The translations under genes and the position numbers were made by a program. Below the pieces are notes generated by a model, which had not been told where the DNA came from, did no database searches, and saw nothing but the letters and a program-made list of their open reading frames with translations. DNA of 64,000 bases, from the NCBI GenBank assembly GCA_016795385.1, contig JAEUHI010000061.1, forward strand, positions 1-64,000, in the 5' to 3' direction. Source of the DNA: Verrucomicrobiales bacterium (GTDB lineage Bacteria > Verrucomicrobiota > Verrucomicrobiia > Verrucomicrobiales > DEV007). Shown here one piece after another: positions 62,165 through 64,000 of the stretch (position 1 is the stretch's first letter; each line of letters starts with the position of its first letter).

Positions 62165-64000
62165 TCACTCGGCCCCTTGGGCGTTGTTCTCCGTGCCGTT
62201 CTCCTGACCGGCCTGCTCTTCGAGAATCTGGAGCTGGCGGCGGAGGACATCCTCTTCTTCATCCGACCCCATTCCGGCGGCGTTGTTGAAGTTGTAGATG
62301 CTCTCTCCGTTCGGCCCGTATTGCTCGTAGCCTTCGTAGAAGATGGAGGTCGTGCCGGGGGCGCTGAAGACCACCTCTTGATCCCGGAGCCAATCATCAA
62401 TGACGCGGTCATCGAGGATCGTATCGCGATAATCGGGTGCCGGCGGTACGGGCGGAACCGGAGGCTCGGGCGGAAGCGGCGGAGTCGGAGGCGTGCCCTG
62501 AACAATCGTGTCGAAGTAGAAGGCATAAGCCCCCGCCGTGGCCGGAGCCGGGCCCGAACCGAAGGTGGAATCGTGCTCGCCAAGTTGCGTGGTGCCCGAG
62601 GTGGTTTGGATGAAGTTCGCGTATTCATCGGCACCCTTCGACGGATTTGGATCGCTCAGACCACCGGTGTAGGCGACGCCGTTCATCAGGGCACCGGCGG
62701 CCACCTGATTGTTGGCGCGGCGCGGCAGGTAGAAACGGATCTCGTCCCCGGAGAACTCGCTCGTCGCATTCGCGACGAGATTGCCGCCGGCGGGGTTGGC
62801 GGGGTTCGCGGCGCTCACGGCCAACTGGGTCGTGCCAGCGGACGTGGCATTCGACGTGCTGTTGGTGTGTCCGACGAGGGCTTGGTTCATCACGATGCTG
62901 CCGTCGGCAGCCACCTCGATGTTGCCCGTCCGCGATCCCGAGCCGGCAGCGGCTCCGAAGCCGCCACGCATATCGTCGCCGTGTCCGATCTTCGCGTAGG
63001 CTCCGCTCGTGGCGGAGGAGGGTGCGGCGAGATTGGCATCGCCACCCACGGCCACGGTGATGTCGCCGGACATGTCCCCGGTCACGAGACCACCGCCATG
63101 TCCGATCTGGGCAAAGCCGTTGAGTCCGGTTCCGCCGGTGATTTCGAGGGACTCGCCCACGTTCACGACAACGTCGCCGCCGAGGGTGCCCCCGGACGAG
63201 CCAGCGCCGCCATGTCCAATGATCGCGAAGGCCTGGTTGGCGCTGCCGCCTTGCACCGTCAGGTTCCCAGCGACATCCAGCGTGATCGGCTGATCGGCAA
63301 CGATCCCGTTGTATCCTTGGCCGCCGTGACCGATCTGGGCGGCGGAAAGATTTCCGGCGCCCGCCGCGACGGAGAGGTCGCCGACCGTGGTGGTCACATC
63401 GATGCTGCCGGTGAGCGTTCCGACACCGGTCCGTCCCCCATGTCCGATCTGGGCACCGGAACGGAAGCCAGCGCCGGCCTCGACGGAAACTTCCTCGGCC
63501 TCGAGCGTGATGTCTCCGGTCTTGTTGCCGAAGGCTGAATCACCACCGTGACCGATCTGGGCGTAGGCCGCTTGGGAGGCGGCACCACCGCCGCTCACGG
63601 CGAGCACGCCGATCGTTCCCGTAGCGGTAATGTCACCTGTGACCGTCCCGGTATAGGACGCGCCGCCGTGGCCGATCTGGGCATAAGCGGCGTTGTTGTC
63701 GCCGGCGGACACCATGAGGGATCCTGCATTTGCGAAATCAAGATTGATATCCGCCTGGACCGGAGCGGAAGTCGCACCGGAGCCGCCATGGCCGATCTGG
63801 GTGAAGGCGCCCGACTGCGCGGAGCTCTCCAGCACGAGGCCGCTCGCACCGACTCCGACGTTGATCGTTCCGTTGATCAAGGCATTCGAAGTGCCGCGGA
63901 AGCCCAGCTGCGCGTAGGCACCTGCGGCGTTCCCCGAGCGGAGCGCCGCTCCATCGCCAAGGAGATTGGTTTCTCCGAGGGCCGCTCCCACCGCGATCGG
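62165..64000 (-). CDS. Giant IGHGG-repeat beta-solenoid protein, C-terminal part (5' truncated)
   Basis: The minus-strand frame is open to the right window edge, so the N-terminus and start are outside. At least 600 residues are visible. Eight copies of the motif A-x-x-IGHG(G/D) occur at spacings of about 38-40 residues, plus degenerate copies at both ends. Between them are short strands such as GDITATGTIGVLAVSG, typical of a haemagglutinin-like beta-solenoid. After the repeats come a spacer with many prolines (GTPPTPPLPPEPPVPP) and a charged helical tail (EEEDVLRRQLQILEEQAGQE). No autotransporter beta-barrel or LPxTG-like anchor is present at the C-terminus. Likely a secreted or surface protein. 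Confidence 0.65.
   Translation of the reverse strand, partial: PIAVGAALGETNLLGDGAALRSGNAAGAYAQLGFRGTSNALINGTINVGVGASGLVLESSAQSGAFTQIGHGGSGATSAPVQADINLDFANAGSLMVSAGDNNAAYAQIGHGGASYTGTVTGDITATGTIGVLAVSGGGAASQAAYAQIGHGGDSAFGNKTGDITLEAEEVSVEAGAGFRSGAQIGHGGRTGVGTLTGSIDVTTTVGDLSVAAGAGNLSAAQIGHGGQGYNGIVADQPITLDVAGNLTVQGGSANQAFAIIGHGGAGSSGGTLGGDVVVNVGESLEITGGTGLNGFAQIGHGGGLVTGDMSGDITVAVGGDANLAAPSSATSGAYAKIGHGDDMRGGFGAAAGSGSRTGNIEVAADGSIVMNQALVGHTNSTSNATSAGTTQLAVSAANPANPAGGNLVANATSEFSGDEIRFYLPRRANNQVAAGALMNGVAYTGGLSDPNPSKGADEYANFIQTTSGTTQLGEHDSTFGSGPAPATAGAYAFYFDTIVQGTPPTPPLPPEPPVPPVPPAPDYRDTILDDRVIDDWLRDQEVVFSAPGTTSIFYEGYEQYGPNGESIYNFNNAAGMGSDEEEDVLRRQLQILEEQAGQENGTENNAQGAE
62960..63800. repeat. Tandem 115-120 base repeats encoding IGHGG units
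   Basis: On the plus strand, variants of CCGCCATGTCCGATCTGGGC recur about every 115-120 bases near 62980, 63095, 63210, 63320, 63435, 63550, 63670 and 63790. They encode the IGHGG motif on the minus strand. The sequence between copies varies, as expected for diverging coding repeats. Confidence 0.75.

Noticed and set aside
62960..63800. Regular repeats that could be a CRISPR array
   Set aside because: The repeats are about 115-120 bases apart, imperfect, and in frame within a coding sequence; there are no constant 25-40 base repeats with unique spacers and no cas genes.

Overview
The window comes from a high-GC bacterium that is very probably a member of the Verrucomicrobiota, likely near Verrucomicrobiales. 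This is inferred from gene families and not from any marker RNA. Evidence includes a Planctomycete/Verrucomicrobia-type PSCyt1-DUF1549-DUF1553 protein paired with a Tat-exported DUF1501 protein, an ECF sigma/FecR pair, FG-GAP proteins with a haem-binding CxxCH, a bacterial SHD1 domain, a lysine/alanine-rich H1-like protein, and large secreted repeat proteins. Coding is dense and operons are short. Several genes touch or overlap. No rRNA, tRNA, CRISPR array, prophage or intact insertion sequence was seen, and no stretch above 300 bases lacks a gene. The longest gaps are about 240 bases (35492-35734 and 36605-36839) and mostly hold terminators and presumed promoters.

Layout. 1-7 kb: the tail of a REP-associated (RAYT-like) transposase, a SixA phosphatase, a PQQ-type beta-propeller, two NUDIX hydrolases, an ArsP-type permease, a coiled-coil membrane protein, a NYN RNase and a histone-like protein. 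7-12 kb: a nucleotidyltransferase / aminotransferase / Lrp cluster, phosphofructokinase, a D,D-carboxypeptidase and an AT-hook-like DNA-binding protein. 12-19 kb: a membrane protein, a NUDIX protein, a SufR-like regulator, a KamA radical-SAM enzyme, an LRR protein, MoxR, a secreted propeller and a CYTH phosphatase. 19-26 kb: a tightly coupled sigma-FecR-PSCyt-DUF1501 operon. 26-29 kb: TauE, an FG-GAP cytochrome-like protein and a membrane protein. 29-35.5 kb: an ExbB-ExbD-ExbD-TPR operon. 35.7-39 kb: two paralogous outer-membrane proteins and a secreted LamG-like protein. 39-49 kb: pyrF-pyrE, an MFS/spermidine-synthase-like fusion, leuB, an SHD1 protein, an EboD-like sugar-phosphate cyclase, a LysM lipoprotein and purH. 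49-64 kb: a GspE/PilB ATPase, a seven-copy delta-60 repeat protein, SpoIIM-RDD, an ACT protein, divergent glmS/glgC, an ankyrin lipoprotein, a DAO-oxidoreductase/MnmM pair, and the 3' part of a giant IGHGG-repeat protein running off the window.

The most interesting points are these. (i) A DAO-type oxidoreductase sits 29 bases before mnmM; together they could perform the two reactions that MnmC performs in enterobacteria. (ii) A one-TolQ, two-TolR motor operon with a 1050-residue TPR protein recalls the Agl gliding motor. (iii) A LamG domain appears to sit inside DUF1553, in an operon run by its own sigma factor. (iv) An EboD-type cyclase stands alone without other ebo genes. (v) The IGHGG beta-solenoid repeat protein is unusual. 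(vi) Several short palindromes sit at gene ends and could be REP elements mobilised by a RAYT like the one at the window edge.
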